Source: Nonomuraea basaltis (GTDB lineage Bacteria > Actinomycetota > Actinomycetes > Streptosporangiales > Streptosporangiaceae). From it: DNA of 63,915 nt. A program made the position numbers and the translations under genes. How positions within the stretch are numbered: the first letter of the stretch is position 1; the number at the start of each line of letters is the position of its first letter. Location of the stretch: the NCBI RefSeq assembly GCF_005893125.1, contig NZ_VCJS01000056.1, forward strand, positions 1 to 63,915, read 5' to 3'. A model generated the notes under the pieces. It searched no databases and was not told the DNA's origin. It saw only the letters and a list, made by a program, of their open reading frames with translations. This document shows positions 17,242 to 28,879 of the stretch, in pieces.

Positions 17242-17400
17242 CGCCGGCGGGCGAGATCCGTGCGACGAGAACTCCGGAGTCGGCTTCGACGGCCGCGCCC
17301 CCAGCCGCCGCGTCGAACAGCTCCCTCGCACCCGGCGGGGGACGGCGGCGCGCTCTCCCGCCCGTGCCCCGCGGGGCGGCCTTCTTGACGGACTCGGCCG

Positions 17401-18894
17401 TCAGTCGTTCTGCGGGAAGCCGAGGTTGAGCCCGCCGTGGCTCGGGTCGAGCCAGCGGGAGGTGACGACCTTGCCACGGGTGAAGAAGTGCACGCCCTCG
17501 GTGCCGTGGGCGTGGGTGTCCCCGAACAGGCTGTTCTTCCAGCCGCCGAAGGAGTAATATGACACCGGCACCGGGATCGGCACGTTGATGCCCACCATGC
17601 CGACCTCCACCTCGTTCTGGAAGCGCCGCGCCGCCCCGCCGTCGTTGGTGAAGATCGCCGTGCCGTTGCCGTAGGGGTTGGCGTTGATGAGGTTCAGGCC
17701 CTCGTCGTAGGACTTCACGCGGACGACGGACAGCACGGGGCCGAAGATCTCGTCGCGGTAGATGGACATGTCGGGGGTGACATGGTCGAACAGGGTGGGG
17801 CCGAGCCAGAAGCCGTCCTCGCCGCCGTCGAACTCCCCGTCCCGGCCGTCGACGACGAGGGTCGCGCCCGCGTCGAGTCCCTCCTCGACGTAGCCGGCCA
17901 CCTTGTCGCGGTGCTGGCGGGTGACGAGCGGCCCCATGTCGCAGCCACGGGTGCCGTCGCCGGTACGCAGCTTGCTCATGCGGTCCTTGATCTTCTCGAC
18001 GAGCTCGTCGGCGACGGTGTCGACCGCGACGAGCGCCGAGATCGCCATGCAGCGCTCGCCGGCCGAGCCGAAGCCGGCGTTGACGGCGGCGTCGGCGGTG
18101 AGGTCGAGATCGGCGTCGGGCAGGACGAGCATGTGGTTCTTGGCGCCGCCGAGCGCCTGGACGCGCTTGCCGTGGGCGGTGCCGGTCTCGTAGACGTACC
18201 TGGCGATCGGGGTGGAGCCGACGAACGAGACGGCCCGCACGTCGGGATGGGTGAGCAGCGCGTCCACGGCCTCCTTGTCGCCGTGGACGACGTTCATGAT
18301 CCCGTCGGGAAGGCCGGCCTCGGTCCACAGGCGGGCGATGGCGACGGCCGCGGAGGGGTCCTTCTCGCTGGGCTTGAGGATCACCGCGTTGCCGCAGGCG
18401 ATGGCGACCGGGATGAACCACAGAGGGACCATGGCCGGAAAGTTGAACGGCGAGATCACGGCCACGACGCCGAGCGGCTGCCGGATCGAGTACACGTCGA
18501 CCTTGGTGGAGACGTTCTCGCTGAACCCGCCCTTGAGCAGGTGCGGGATGCCGCAGGCGAACTCGGCGACCTCCAGTCCCCGGGTGACCTCGCCGAGCGC
18601 GTCGTCGAGGACCTTGCCGTGCTCGGCGGTGATCAGCGCGGCGATCTCGTGCTTGCGCGCGTTCAGGAGCTCGCGGAACGCGAAGAGCACCTGGGCGCGC
18701 TTGGCGAGAGAGGCGCCGGCCCAGCCCGGCCAGGCCGCCTTGGCCGTCGCGACGGCGTCGCCGGCGAGTTCGGCGGAAGCGAGGTCCACGCGACCGGTGA
18801 CCGTGCCGGACGCCGGGTTGCTGACGTCGCCGGTGCGCTCGGAGGAGCCCTCCCAGGAGCGGCCCCCGATGAGGTGGGTGATGCGGGTGGTCAA
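17401..18894 (-). CDS. mmsA: Methylmalonate-semialdehyde dehydrogenase (CoA-acylating)
   Basis: 497 residues from TTG 18894 (GAAGGA nine bases upstream); the longer frame adds an Arg-rich non-protein-like tail. Aldehyde dehydrogenase fold with N-F-P (F-N-F-P-A-M-V), the NAD-binding V-G-S-T-P-I, the glutamine-less A-L-G-G-A-K-N-H and the catalytic Cys in G-S-A-G-E-R-C-M typical of the MmsA/IolA class. It converts malonate semialdehyde or methylmalonate semialdehyde to acetyl- or propionyl-CoA, the last step of myo-inositol breakdown (IolA). It is the last gene of the inositol operon on this strand, 46 bases after the ABC ATPase. Confidence 0.92.
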   Translation of the reverse strand: MTTRITHLIGGRSWEGSSERTGDVSNPASGTVTGRVDLASAELAGDAVATAKAAWPGWAGASLAKRAQVLFAFRELLNARKHEIAALITAEHGKVLDDALGEVTRGLEVAEFACGIPHLLKGGFSENVSTKVDVYSIRQPLGVVAVISPFNFPAMVPLWFIPVAIACGNAVILKPSEKDPSAAVAIARLWTEAGLPDGIMNVVHGDKEAVDALLTHPDVRAVSFVGSTPIARYVYETGTAHGKRVQALGGAKNHMLVLPDADLDLTADAAVNAGFGSAGERCMAISALVAVDTVADELVEKIKDRMSKLRTGDGTRGCDMGPLVTRQHRDKVAGYVEEGLDAGATLVVDGRDGEFDGGEDGFWLGPTLFDHVTPDMSIYRDEIFGPVLSVVRVKSYDEGLNLINANPYGNGTAIFTNDGGAARRFQNEVEVGMVGINVPIPVPVSYYSFGGWKNSLFGDTHAHGTEGVHFFTRGKVVTSRWLDPSHGGLNLGFPQND

Positions 18895-18940
18895 CGTACT
18901 CGTCCTTCCGGGTCGGCGACGCCTGCGCGAGGCGATCGGC

Positions 18941-19840
18941 TCACGTCTTCTGTTCTTCCTCTTCTTCGTGCAGCACGGCCTCGATCTCATCGCGTCCGAG
19001 CTCGGGCGCCTCGACGTGGCCGTGCTCCACCGCGGCGGGTGCGGCGACCTTGCCCGGCTCCGCGGCGCGCAGCTCGTGGCTGAGCTCCTGGAGCTCCTGG
19101 CCGCCGGCCATCTCCGCGGTCAGCCGCTCCAGCGACAGCTCGTCGCGGTGCGCGTCGAGCACGACCCGGCCCAGCTTGAGGATCACGAAGTGGTTGCCGA
19201 CGAGGTAGGCGTGGTGGGGGTTGTGCGTGATGAAGATGACGCCGAGGCCGGCGTCACGGGCCTTGACGACGTACTTCAGGACGACACCGGACTGCTTGAC
19301 GCCGAGGGCGGCGGTCGGCTCGTCGAGGATGATCACCCTGGCGCCGAAATAGATGGCCCGGGCGATGGCGATGCACTGGCGCTGGCCGCCGGAGAGCCCG
19401 CCCACCGGCCGGTCCAGATCGGGGATGACCACCCCCATCTTGCCCAGCTCGTCATGACAGATCTGCTTCATGCGGTCGATGTCCAGGACGCGCAGGAGTC
19501 CTTTGCGGAGCTCGCAGCCGAGGAAGAAGTTCCGCCACACCGACATCAGGGGCGCGAGCGCGAGGTCCTGGTAGACCGTGGCGATCCCGCTGGCCTGGGC
19601 CGCGCGCGGGGAGCCGAACCGGCACGGGTCGCCGTCGACCTTCATGACGCCGTCGCTGTGGTCGTGCAGCCCGGAGACGATCTTGATCAGCGTGGACTTG
19701 CCCGCGCCGTTGTCGCCGAGCACGCAGGTGACCTCGCCCTGGCGGACGTTCAGGCTGACCCCGCGCAGCGCGTGGATGTTGCCGTAGCTCTTGCCGACGT
19801 TGTCGAGCTCGAGGATGGGAGCGGCGGGCGCGGCGCTCAT
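18941..19840 (-). CDS. Sugar/inositol ABC transporter ATP-binding protein
   Basis: 299 residues from ATG 19840 with GGAAGG upstream. One ABC domain: Walker A G-D-N-G-A-G-K-S-T, Q-loop Y-Q-D-L-A, signature L-S-G-G-Q-R-Q, Walker B V-I-I-L-D-E-P-T, H-loop F-I-T-H-N. A single ABC domain rather than the tandem RbsA type is normal in actinobacterial inositol systems. The C-terminal ~40 residues are Glu/Ala-rich and charged (ending E-E-E-E-E-Q-K-T), an extra tail. The start overlaps the permease stop by four bases. Confidence 0.9.
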   Translation of the reverse strand: MSAAPAAPILELDNVGKSYGNIHALRGVSLNVRQGEVTCVLGDNGAGKSTLIKIVSGLHDHSDGVMKVDGDPCRFGSPRAAQASGIATVYQDLALAPLMSVWRNFFLGCELRKGLLRVLDIDRMKQICHDELGKMGVVIPDLDRPVGGLSGGQRQCIAIARAIYFGARVIILDEPTAALGVKQSGVVLKYVVKARDAGLGVIFITHNPHHAYLVGNHFVILKLGRVVLDAHRDELSLERLTAEMAGGQELQELSHELRAAEPGKVAAPAAVEHGHVEAPELGRDEIEAVLHEEEEEQKT

Positions 19841-20892
19841 CGAAGATCCGCCTTCCTCTTGACGTACACGTTCACGATGGTCGCCAGCAGCAGCATCACG
19901 CCGAGGAACGCCTTGAACCAGTCGGGGTTCCACCCGGCGTAGTTGATGCCCAGCTGGGTCATCCCGAAGATCAGCGCGCCGATGGAGGCGCCGACCACCG
20001 AGCCGTAGCCGCCGGTGAGCAGGCAGCCGCCGATCACCGCGGCGATGATGAAGATGAACTCCTTGCCGATGCCCTCGCCCGACTGGACCGTGTTGAACTG
20101 GAACAGCAGGTGCATGCCGGACAGCCAGGCGCAGAAACCCACGGCCATGAAGAGACCGATCTTCGTCGCCCGCACGGGGACGCCGATCGCCCGGGCCGCC
20201 GGCGCGTCCCCGCCGACAGCGAAGATCCAGTTGCCCACCTGCCTGCGCAGCAGGACGTGAGCCGCGACGGCGGTCAGCACGATCCAGTAGAGCACCGTGA
20301 CCTTCAGGGTCACCGGGCCGAGCGCGATCTCGGATCCGAACACCCTCTGCGCGCTGGCGAAGCCGTCCATGTCGGTGATGCCCGCGGTGGCGACGTTGCC
20401 GGTGAGCAGCCGCGTGACGCCGAGGTTGACGCCCTGGAGGACGAAGAAGGTGCCCAGGGTGACGAGGAAGCTCGGCAGGCCCGTTTTCAACAGCAGCCAG
20501 CCGTTGAACGCGCCGATGGCCAGGGAGAGGGCGAGTGCCAGGAAGACGCCCACCCAGATGTTGAGGCCGAAGTTCCAGGCGATCAGCGACGCGGAGAGCC
20601 CGGAGGTCGTCACCGCGACGCCCGCGGACAGGTCGAACTCGCCGCCGATCATGAGGAGCGCCACCGGGACGGCCATGATACCGATGGTCGAGGCGCCGTA
20701 GAGGATCGTGCCGACGTTGGCGACGTTGCGGAAGGGCACCGCCACCAGCATGAAGAGCGCGAAGATCACGATCGCGCCGACGAGCGAGCCGACCTCGGGC
20801 CGGCTCAGTGTCCGTGCCGCGAGCGAACGGCTGGCGACCCGGTCGTCCCGGGCCGCCTCCGCCCTGCCCGGCTCGGTGGCCGCAGCAGTCAT
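19837..20892 (-). CDS. Sugar/inositol ABC transporter permease (RbsC-like)
   Basis: 351 residues with about ten hydrophobic segments and the BPD_transp_2 (RbsC/XylH) pattern: G-G-E-F-D-L-S-A-G after helix 3, the G-x-F-N-G-W-L-L-x-K-T-G-L-P-S-F-L-V-T-L-G-T loop, and C-terminal G-x-x-L-T-G-G-Y-G-S-V-x-G-A. GAGGTGA lies six bases before ATG. It forms the membrane channel of the import system with the neighbouring ATPase and binding protein. Confidence 0.9.
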   Translation of the reverse strand: MTAAATEPGRAEAARDDRVASRSLAARTLSRPEVGSLVGAIVIFALFMLVAVPFRNVANVGTILYGASTIGIMAVPVALLMIGGEFDLSAGVAVTTSGLSASLIAWNFGLNIWVGVFLALALSLAIGAFNGWLLLKTGLPSFLVTLGTFFVLQGVNLGVTRLLTGNVATAGITDMDGFASAQRVFGSEIALGPVTLKVTVLYWIVLTAVAAHVLLRRQVGNWIFAVGGDAPAARAIGVPVRATKIGLFMAVGFCAWLSGMHLLFQFNTVQSGEGIGKEFIFIIAAVIGGCLLTGGYGSVVGASIGALIFGMTQLGINYAGWNPDWFKAFLGVMLLLATIVNVYVKRKADLR

Positions 20893-20898
20893 GTCACA

Positions 20899-21888
<990 letters not shown>

Positions 21889-21988
21889 TGATTTCTGCCT
21901 TTCTTCATCCGCCACCTGGAAGGGGACGGATCGGGGGTGGTTCGGTGCTGTTTGGTGTCATGTGCCGCCGGTGGCAGGCGGCCTTGTC

Positions 21989-22008
21989 CCCGCACCCCCC
22001 AGTGCGGG
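21989..22008 (-). terminator. Hairpin between iolD and the ABC transporter genes
   Basis: CCCGCAC (21989-21995) and GTGCGGG (22002-22008) form a perfect 7 bp stem with a 6 base loop in the 156 base gap. It may terminate or attenuate read-through from the catabolic genes into the transporter genes. Confidence 0.5.
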
Positions 22009-22044
22009 ATCGTCAGTGCGGCAGACCGCGGATGGGCGGCCGGC

Positions 22045-24011
<1,967 letters not shown>

Positions 24012-24015
<4 letters not shown>

Positions 24016-24929
24016 CGGGGTCCTCCCATCGGCAGTCGGGGATCGGCGTCCTGCTGGGCCCACGCCTGGCGCACCCAGCCGTGCGCGGGGTCGTCGCAGA
24101 TCAGCCAGGCCCGGGTCGTTCCGGGACCGGCCATCACGTTGAGGTAGTAGAGGTCGTAGCCGGGCGTGGCCATGGCGGGGCCGTGCCACCCGTGCGGAAC
24201 GAGGACGACGTCGCCGGTGCGGACCTCGGCGAGCACGTCGATGGGACGCTCCGCGGTGCCGTACACGCGCTGGTAGCCGACGGGATCCGCGCCCTCGGGG
24301 GCGCCGGGCTCGGCCTGGACCTCGAAGTAGTAGATCTCCTCGAGCTCGGTCTCCACGCCGTCGCGCTCCTCGTCGTGCTTGTGCGGCGGGTAGGAGCTCC
24401 AGTTGCCCGCGGGCGTGATCACCTCGCACGCGATGATCGAGTCGGCGTCGAGCACCTGCGGGACCCCGAAGTTGCGTACCTCGCGCGACGCCGTGCCGGC
24501 GCCGCGGAGCTCGACGGGTACGTCCGCCGCCGCCAGGTGCCGGAACGGCGGCGGGTCGGCCCGCTTGGTCGCCTTCGCGCCGCAGAGGGCGACCTTCGCC
24601 GGGCCGTCGCCGGCGCCGATCGTGAGGCTGGTGCCCGGCGGGACGTAGGCGACGTCGGTGGGACCGGCGAACACGCTGTCCCGCCCGGCGAGCCGGGCCT
24701 TGTGGTGCTCTCCGGCGTGGTCGACCGCCGTGACGTCCGCACCGCCTCGCAGGGGCACCACGATGATCTCGTTGTCGCCGGTGGCGAGGGCCACCCGGGC
24801 CCCCGGTGCCAGCGTGGCCACGCGCAGGCTCGTGTGCGTCCACCCGGGCACGGCGTCGGTGATCGACACCTGGAAGTCGTCATCGGCGGCCGTGCCGTAC
24901 GGCCTGACCCAGCGCTCGTTGTCGTTCAT
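24012..24929 (-). CDS. iolB: 5-deoxy-glucuronate isomerase
   Basis: 305 residues from ATG 24929, preceded by AGGGGG. Bicupin of the KduI/IolB family; metal-binding residues lie in S-Y-P-P-H-K-H-D-E-E and E-L-E-E-I-Y-Y-F, and the second cupin contains V-P-H-G-W-H-G-P. It isomerises 5-deoxy-D-glucuronate to 2-deoxy-5-keto-D-gluconate. It lies 11 bases after the aldolase-like gene and overlaps iolD by four bases. Confidence 0.94.
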
Positions 24930-24940
24930 GATCCGCCCCC

Positions 24941-25846
24941 TCATGATCCGGCTCCGTGCACGAGTGCCGCGGCGATGTCCACGGCCGCGGCCACATCGCC
25001 GTCCGGCGGGAACAGCAGCGCCCGCCCCACCACCAGCCCGCGTACGGCGGGCAGGTCCAGCGCCCGGCCCCACGCGGCGTAGGTCTCGTCCGGATGGCCG
25101 CTGGGATCGCCGCCCAGCAGCAGGGTCGGCAGCGTCGTGGCGTCCATGACGCGCTCCAGCTCCTCCACCACGGGGAGCTTCAGCCAGGTGTGCCGGCTGG
25201 TGGCGCCCAGCCCGGCGGCGATGTGGATCGAGGTGATGGTCGAGCCGGGATCGAGCAGGTTGTGCACCCGGCCCTCACGGCGGACCGTCAGGAACGGCTC
25301 CACCATCGCCATGACACCGTGCCCCGCCAGCTCGGTGATCGCCCGGCCGCTCGCCTCCAGCGTGGCCACCGTGCCCGGATCGTCCAGGCAGATCCGGGTG
25401 AGCATCTTGCCGCCCTCCAGGCCACGGACGGCGATCTCCTGCGGGGTGTAGGCCGTGAAGCGGTCGTCCAGCTCGAAGACCGCGCCCTGCAGGCCGCCCC
25501 GGTTCATCGACCCGATCGCGACCTTGTCCTCCAGGACGCCCATCAGCAGCAGGTCGTCCAGGATGTCGGGGGTGCCGAGCACGCCGTCCACACCCGGGCG
25601 CGACAGCGCCGTCGCCAGCCGCTCCAGCAGGTTGCTGCGTGAGGCCATCGCCCAGCGGTCCGCGCGCACGCCGAGCGCGCCGCGGGCCGGGTGGTCGGCG
25701 GCCACGATCATCAGCCTGCCGTCCACGCCTGCCAGATCGCGCCGCCTGCGGGCAGCCCAGCCTTCGGTGATCCGCCACGGCTCGCGTACCCGGATCTCCG
25801 TCAGCTCGGCGATGCCCGGACGGCTCGGGCTCGACGTCTGGGTCAT
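24941..25846 (-). CDS. Cgl0159-family (beta/alpha)8 protein, candidate DKGP aldolase
   Basis: 301 residues from ATG 25846. A TIM-barrel protein of the DeoC/LacD-like aldolase superfamily found in actinobacterial inositol operons (the Corynebacterium Cgl0159 type). Visible blocks: V-A-A-D-H-P-A-R-G near strand 1, L-G-T-P-D-I-L-D-D, D-D-R-F-T-A-Y-T, M-V-E-P-F, H-T-W-L-K-L-P-V (a plausible Schiff-base lysine) and L-L-G-G-D-P-S-G-H-P. No other 2-deoxy-5-keto-gluconate-6-phosphate aldolase (IolJ or DUF2090 fusion) is in the cluster. By elimination it probably supplies that step. ATGA overlap with the iolC stop. Confidence 0.75.
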   Translation of the reverse strand: MTQTSSPSRPGIAELTEIRVREPWRITEGWAARRRRDLAGVDGRLMIVAADHPARGALGVRADRWAMASRSNLLERLATALSRPGVDGVLGTPDILDDLLLMGVLEDKVAIGSMNRGGLQGAVFELDDRFTAYTPQEIAVRGLEGGKMLTRICLDDPGTVATLEASGRAITELAGHGVMAMVEPFLTVRREGRVHNLLDPGSTITSIHIAAGLGATSRHTWLKLPVVEELERVMDATTLPTLLLGGDPSGHPDETYAAWGRALDLPAVRGLVVGRALLFPPDGDVAAAVDIAAALVHGAGS

Positions 25847-26796
25847 CGCCCCGCCTCCTGTCCGCTGAGCAGGGTCTCGACCTCGGCCTGCGTGGGCATG
25901 GCGCTGGAGCATTCGAGCCGGCCGGCGACAATGGCGCCCGCCACGTTCGCGAACCGCAGGATGCGGGTCAGGTCCCAGCCGCTGAGCAGGCCGTGGACGA
26001 GGGCGCCGCCGAAGGCGTCGCCGGCGCCGAGGCCGTTGACGACCGTCACGGGGAACGGCGGCACCTCGACGCGCTCGCCGGCGGTCGCCGCGAGCACTCC
26101 CTTGGGTCCCTGCTTCACGATCGCGAGCTCCACGCCCCGCTCCAGCAGTGCGGCCGCCGCCCGTCGCGGGTCGGTCTCGCCGACGGCGACCTCGCACTCC
26201 TCCCGGTTGCCGACGGCGACCGTGACGTGCTCGAGGGCCTTGCCCACCTGCGCGCCGGCCTCGCCGGGGTCGGGCCAGAACATGGGCCGGTAGTCGAGAT
26301 CGAGCACGGTGTGCGCGCGGCGGCCGCGGGCCTGCCAGGCGGCGAAGTGCGCCGCGCGCGACGGCTCCTGCGACAGCCCCGTGACGGTGGCCCAGAGGAC
26401 TCCTGCTTCGCGGACGGCGTCGAACGGGATCTCGTCCGCCTCGATCATCAGATCGGGGGCGATCGGATACCGGTAGAAGTACAGCGGGAAGTGGTCGGGA
26501 GGGAAGATCTCGCAGAAGGTCACCGGTGTCGGCGGGCCGTCGACCTCGGCGACGAAGGCGTCGTCGACGCCGAAGCCGCGCAGCGCCCGGCGGACGTACC
26601 GGCCGAACGGGTCGCGGCCGGTCCGCGTGATGATCGCGGACCGGCGGCCGTACCTGGCCGCGGCCACCGTGACGTTGGTCGCGCTGCCGCCCAGGTATTT
26701 GCCGAACCGCTCCACGTCCTCAAGGCCGACGCCGTGGTCGAGCGGGTAGATGTCCACCCCGCAGCGGCCCATGGCCACCAGGTCGTATGCCGCCAT
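25843..26796 (-). CDS. iolC: 5-dehydro-2-deoxygluconokinase
   Basis: 317 residues from ATG 26796; an alternative GTG at 26805 would overlap the upstream stop. PfkB/ribokinase family: G-K-Y-L-G-G-S-A-T-N-V-T-V-A near the N-terminus and the C-terminal catalytic signature N-G-L-G-A-G-D-A-F-G-G-A with the base Asp. D-F-P-L-Y-F-Y-R-Y-P is typical of IolC. It phosphorylates 2-deoxy-5-keto-D-gluconate. No C-terminal DUF2090 aldolase fusion is present, consistent with the separate TIM-barrel gene downstream. Confidence 0.93.
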   Translation of the reverse strand: MAAYDLVAMGRCGVDIYPLDHGVGLEDVERFGKYLGGSATNVTVAAARYGRRSAIITRTGRDPFGRYVRRALRGFGVDDAFVAEVDGPPTPVTFCEIFPPDHFPLYFYRYPIAPDLMIEADEIPFDAVREAGVLWATVTGLSQEPSRAAHFAAWQARGRRAHTVLDLDYRPMFWPDPGEAGAQVGKALEHVTVAVGNREECEVAVGETDPRRAAAALLERGVELAIVKQGPKGVLAATAGERVEVPPFPVTVVNGLGAGDAFGGALVHGLLSGWDLTRILRFANVAGAIVAGRLECSSAMPTQAEVETLLSGQEAGR

Positions 26797-26801
26797 CGGG
26801 G

Positions 26802-27701
26802 TCACGCCCCCGCCACGGCGAGCAGGTGCGCGACGCTCGCCCGCACGTCCGCGACCGGGTCCGGGCCGCCCTCGGCGGGCGCGCCGGTGAGGATGGTGTC
26901 CTGCTCCAGGACGTACCAGCCGGTGTAGCCGTGTCCTTCGAGGGCGGACACGATGGCCGCGATGTCCACGTCGCCCTCGCCGAGCGGGACGTACATCCCG
27001 CCGGCCACGGCCCCGGTGTAGGTCTCCTCGCCGGCCTGGACGCGCCGCGCCCAGTCGATCCGTACGTCCTTCAGATGGACGTGGGCGATCCGCCCGGGGT
27101 GCTGCCGGGCGACCGCGACGGGGTCGCCGCCGCCGATCAGGAGGTGCCCGGTGTCGAGGCACAGGCCCACGCGGCTGCCGTCGAGCACGCGTGCCGTCTC
27201 CTCGCCGCTCTCGATCATCGTGCCGACGTGCGGGTGCAGCGTGGCCACGAGACCGCGGGCGGAGGCGGCGCCGGCGATGCGGTCGAGGTTGCCCAGCAGG
27301 GTCGCCCAGCCGGACTCGTCGAGGGCCGGGCGGTCGTCGTAGCCCTCCTGCCCGGTGGCGGCGGCCAGGACGACCGTCGAGGCCCCGGCGGCGACCAGGC
27401 CTTCCATCGCGCGCTCGACCTCAGGGAGGGGGTCGTGGCCCGGATCGTGCAGGACGACCGGGACGAACTGCCCCACCGCCTTCAGTCCGTACTCCGCCAG
27501 GGTCGCGGCCTTGGCCTGCGGGTCTTCGGGGAGGAAGCCGTCGGGGCCGAACTCCGTGGCGGCCAGGCCCAGCCCGCGCATCTGGCGCAGCACGGTGCCG
27601 GGGTCGAGCTGGTGGCCCCAGCCCGGGACCTCGCAGACCCCCCACGAGATGGGCGCGCCGGCGATGCGGTCCGCCACCGTCAGGGTGGATGGGGTGGTCA
27701 T
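26802..27701 (-). CDS. iolE: Sugar phosphate isomerase/epimerase, probable inosose dehydratase
   Basis: 299 residues from ATG 27701 (ATGA overlap with the iolG stop). AP-endonuclease-2-like TIM barrel: G-A-P-I-S-W-G-V-C-E near strand 1, T-E-F-G-P-D-G, H-P-H-V-G-T-M-I-E, L-D-T-G-H-L, H-V-H-L-K-D-V and a final V-L-E-Q-D, giving the Glu/Asp/His/Glu metal site. Position between iolG and iolC argues for dehydration of scyllo-inosose. IolH or IolI-type roles cannot be excluded from sequence alone. Confidence 0.8.
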   Translation of the reverse strand: MTTPSTLTVADRIAGAPISWGVCEVPGWGHQLDPGTVLRQMRGLGLAATEFGPDGFLPEDPQAKAATLAEYGLKAVGQFVPVVLHDPGHDPLPEVERAMEGLVAAGASTVVLAAATGQEGYDDRPALDESGWATLLGNLDRIAGAASARGLVATLHPHVGTMIESGEETARVLDGSRVGLCLDTGHLLIGGGDPVAVARQHPGRIAHVHLKDVRIDWARRVQAGEETYTGAVAGGMYVPLGEGDVDIAAIVSALEGHGYTGWYVLEQDTILTGAPAEGGPDPVADVRASVAHLLAVAGA

Positions 27702-28711
27702 GGCTTCTCGATCCCTTCGATCTCGGAGAGTGCGACCGGCCTGCGCTCCGCCCGCGACAGCTCGCACGCCTCCGCGATGCGGAAGGCCTCGAGCGCGTCG
27801 CCGACCGTGCAGGGGGAAGGACGCTCGCCGCGGGCGACGTCCGCGAAGGCGGTGAGCTCGGCCTGGTACGCCGGGAGGAAGCGCTCCATGAACGACCACT
27901 TCTGCGGACCGCGCGGGAAGTCCACGCCCTCCTCCGCCGAGCGCATCGCCAGCGAGTGGTCCAGGCCGACGGCGATCGTGCCCTTCTCGCCGAAGACCTC
28001 CATGCGGACGTCGTGGCCGCCGCCGTTGTAGCGGGTCGAGGAGACCAGCACGATCGTGCCGTCGTCCAGGGTCAGCAGGGCGCCGCCGGTGTCGACGTCG
28101 CCGGCCTCCGCGAAGAAGGCCGCGCCCTTGTTGCCGCCCGTGGCGTAGACGGAGGCCACCTCGCGCCCGGTGACGAACCGGAGGATGTCGAAGTCGTGCA
28201 CGTTGCAGTCACGGAAGATGCCGCCAGAGGACGGGATGTAGGCAGCGTGCGGCGGGGCCTGGTCGTGGGTGTTGGCCCGGATGGTGTGGATGAAGCCGAG
28301 CTCGCCGGACGACACCGCCGCCTGCGCGCGCCGGTATCCGGCGTCGAAGCGGCGCTGGAAGCCGACGTGCACCGGCACGCCGGCGGCCGCGACGAGATCG
28401 GCCAGCTCGATGGTCTCCTTCAGGGTGGCCGCCACGGGCTTCTCGCAGAAGGCCGGCACGCCCGCGGCGATGGACTGGCGCAGGAGCGGCGCGTGCCCCG
28501 GCGTGGCGGTGGCGATCACAAAGCCGTCGACGCCCGAGGCGAGCAGCGCCTCGGCGTCCGGGGCGACCTGGAGGCCGAGCTCGGCGCCGACGCGCTCGGC
28601 GGCCTCGATGTCGGCGTCCGTCACGACCAGTTCGTCGACATAGTCGAGAGCGGCCAGAGTCTTGGCATGGAAGGCGCCTATCCTTCCGACGCCCGCGAGC
28701 CCGATGCGCAT
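27698..28711 (-). CDS. iolG: Inositol 2-dehydrogenase (Gfo/Idh/MocA family)
   Basis: 337 residues from ATG 28711 (AGG ~7 bases upstream; a TTG at 28726 is less likely). N-terminal Rossmann fold G-L-A-G-V-G-R-I-G; the catalytic E-K-P motif in P-A-F-C-E-K-P-V-A (Lys97 region), and D-x-x-x-H in D-C-N-V-H-D-F-D, as in inositol dehydrogenases. It oxidises myo-inositol to 2-keto-myo-inositol with NAD. First gene of the minus-strand operon, so its upstream region carries the operon promoter. Confidence 0.9.
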   Translation of the reverse strand: MRIGLAGVGRIGAFHAKTLAALDYVDELVVTDADIEAAERVGAELGLQVAPDAEALLASGVDGFVIATATPGHAPLLRQSIAAGVPAFCEKPVAATLKETIELADLVAAAGVPVHVGFQRRFDAGYRRAQAAVSSGELGFIHTIRANTHDQAPPHAAYIPSSGGIFRDCNVHDFDILRFVTGREVASVYATGGNKGAAFFAEAGDVDTGGALLTLDDGTIVLVSSTRYNGGGHDVRMEVFGEKGTIAVGLDHSLAMRSAEEGVDFPRGPQKWSFMERFLPAYQAELTAFADVARGERPSPCTVGDALEAFRIAEACELSRAERRPVALSEIEGIEKP

Positions 28712-28879
28712 TCGAGTCCTGTCCAATTCACGTCGTTGATTCGTCGCTCGCCATGGCCCACTCCTGGTCAGGCCGCCGGCGATGTGGTGAAGCCTGCCTT
28801 GTTAACAATGCTCGAGTCAAGACTTTGTCCTGACATCATTGCGTAACGTCATATTCATGAGCGGAGGTACACTCGCCTC
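28712..28879. promoter_or_regulatory. Divergent iolG / iolR control region
   Basis: 168 bases. Holds a perfect 10 bp palindrome TTGTTAACAA (28799-28808) and an imperfect inverted repeat TGACAT (28831-28836) / ACGTCA (28846-28851). Both are plausible sites for the GntR regulator. GGAGG at 28863-28867 is the ribosome binding site of the regulator gene, with a longish spacing of 12. Confidence 0.5.

Noticed and set aside
17366..17377. GCCCCGCGGGGC palindrome between exporter and mmsA as terminator
   Set aside because: No loop, so it cannot form a normal terminator hairpin; probably chance in GC-rich DNA.
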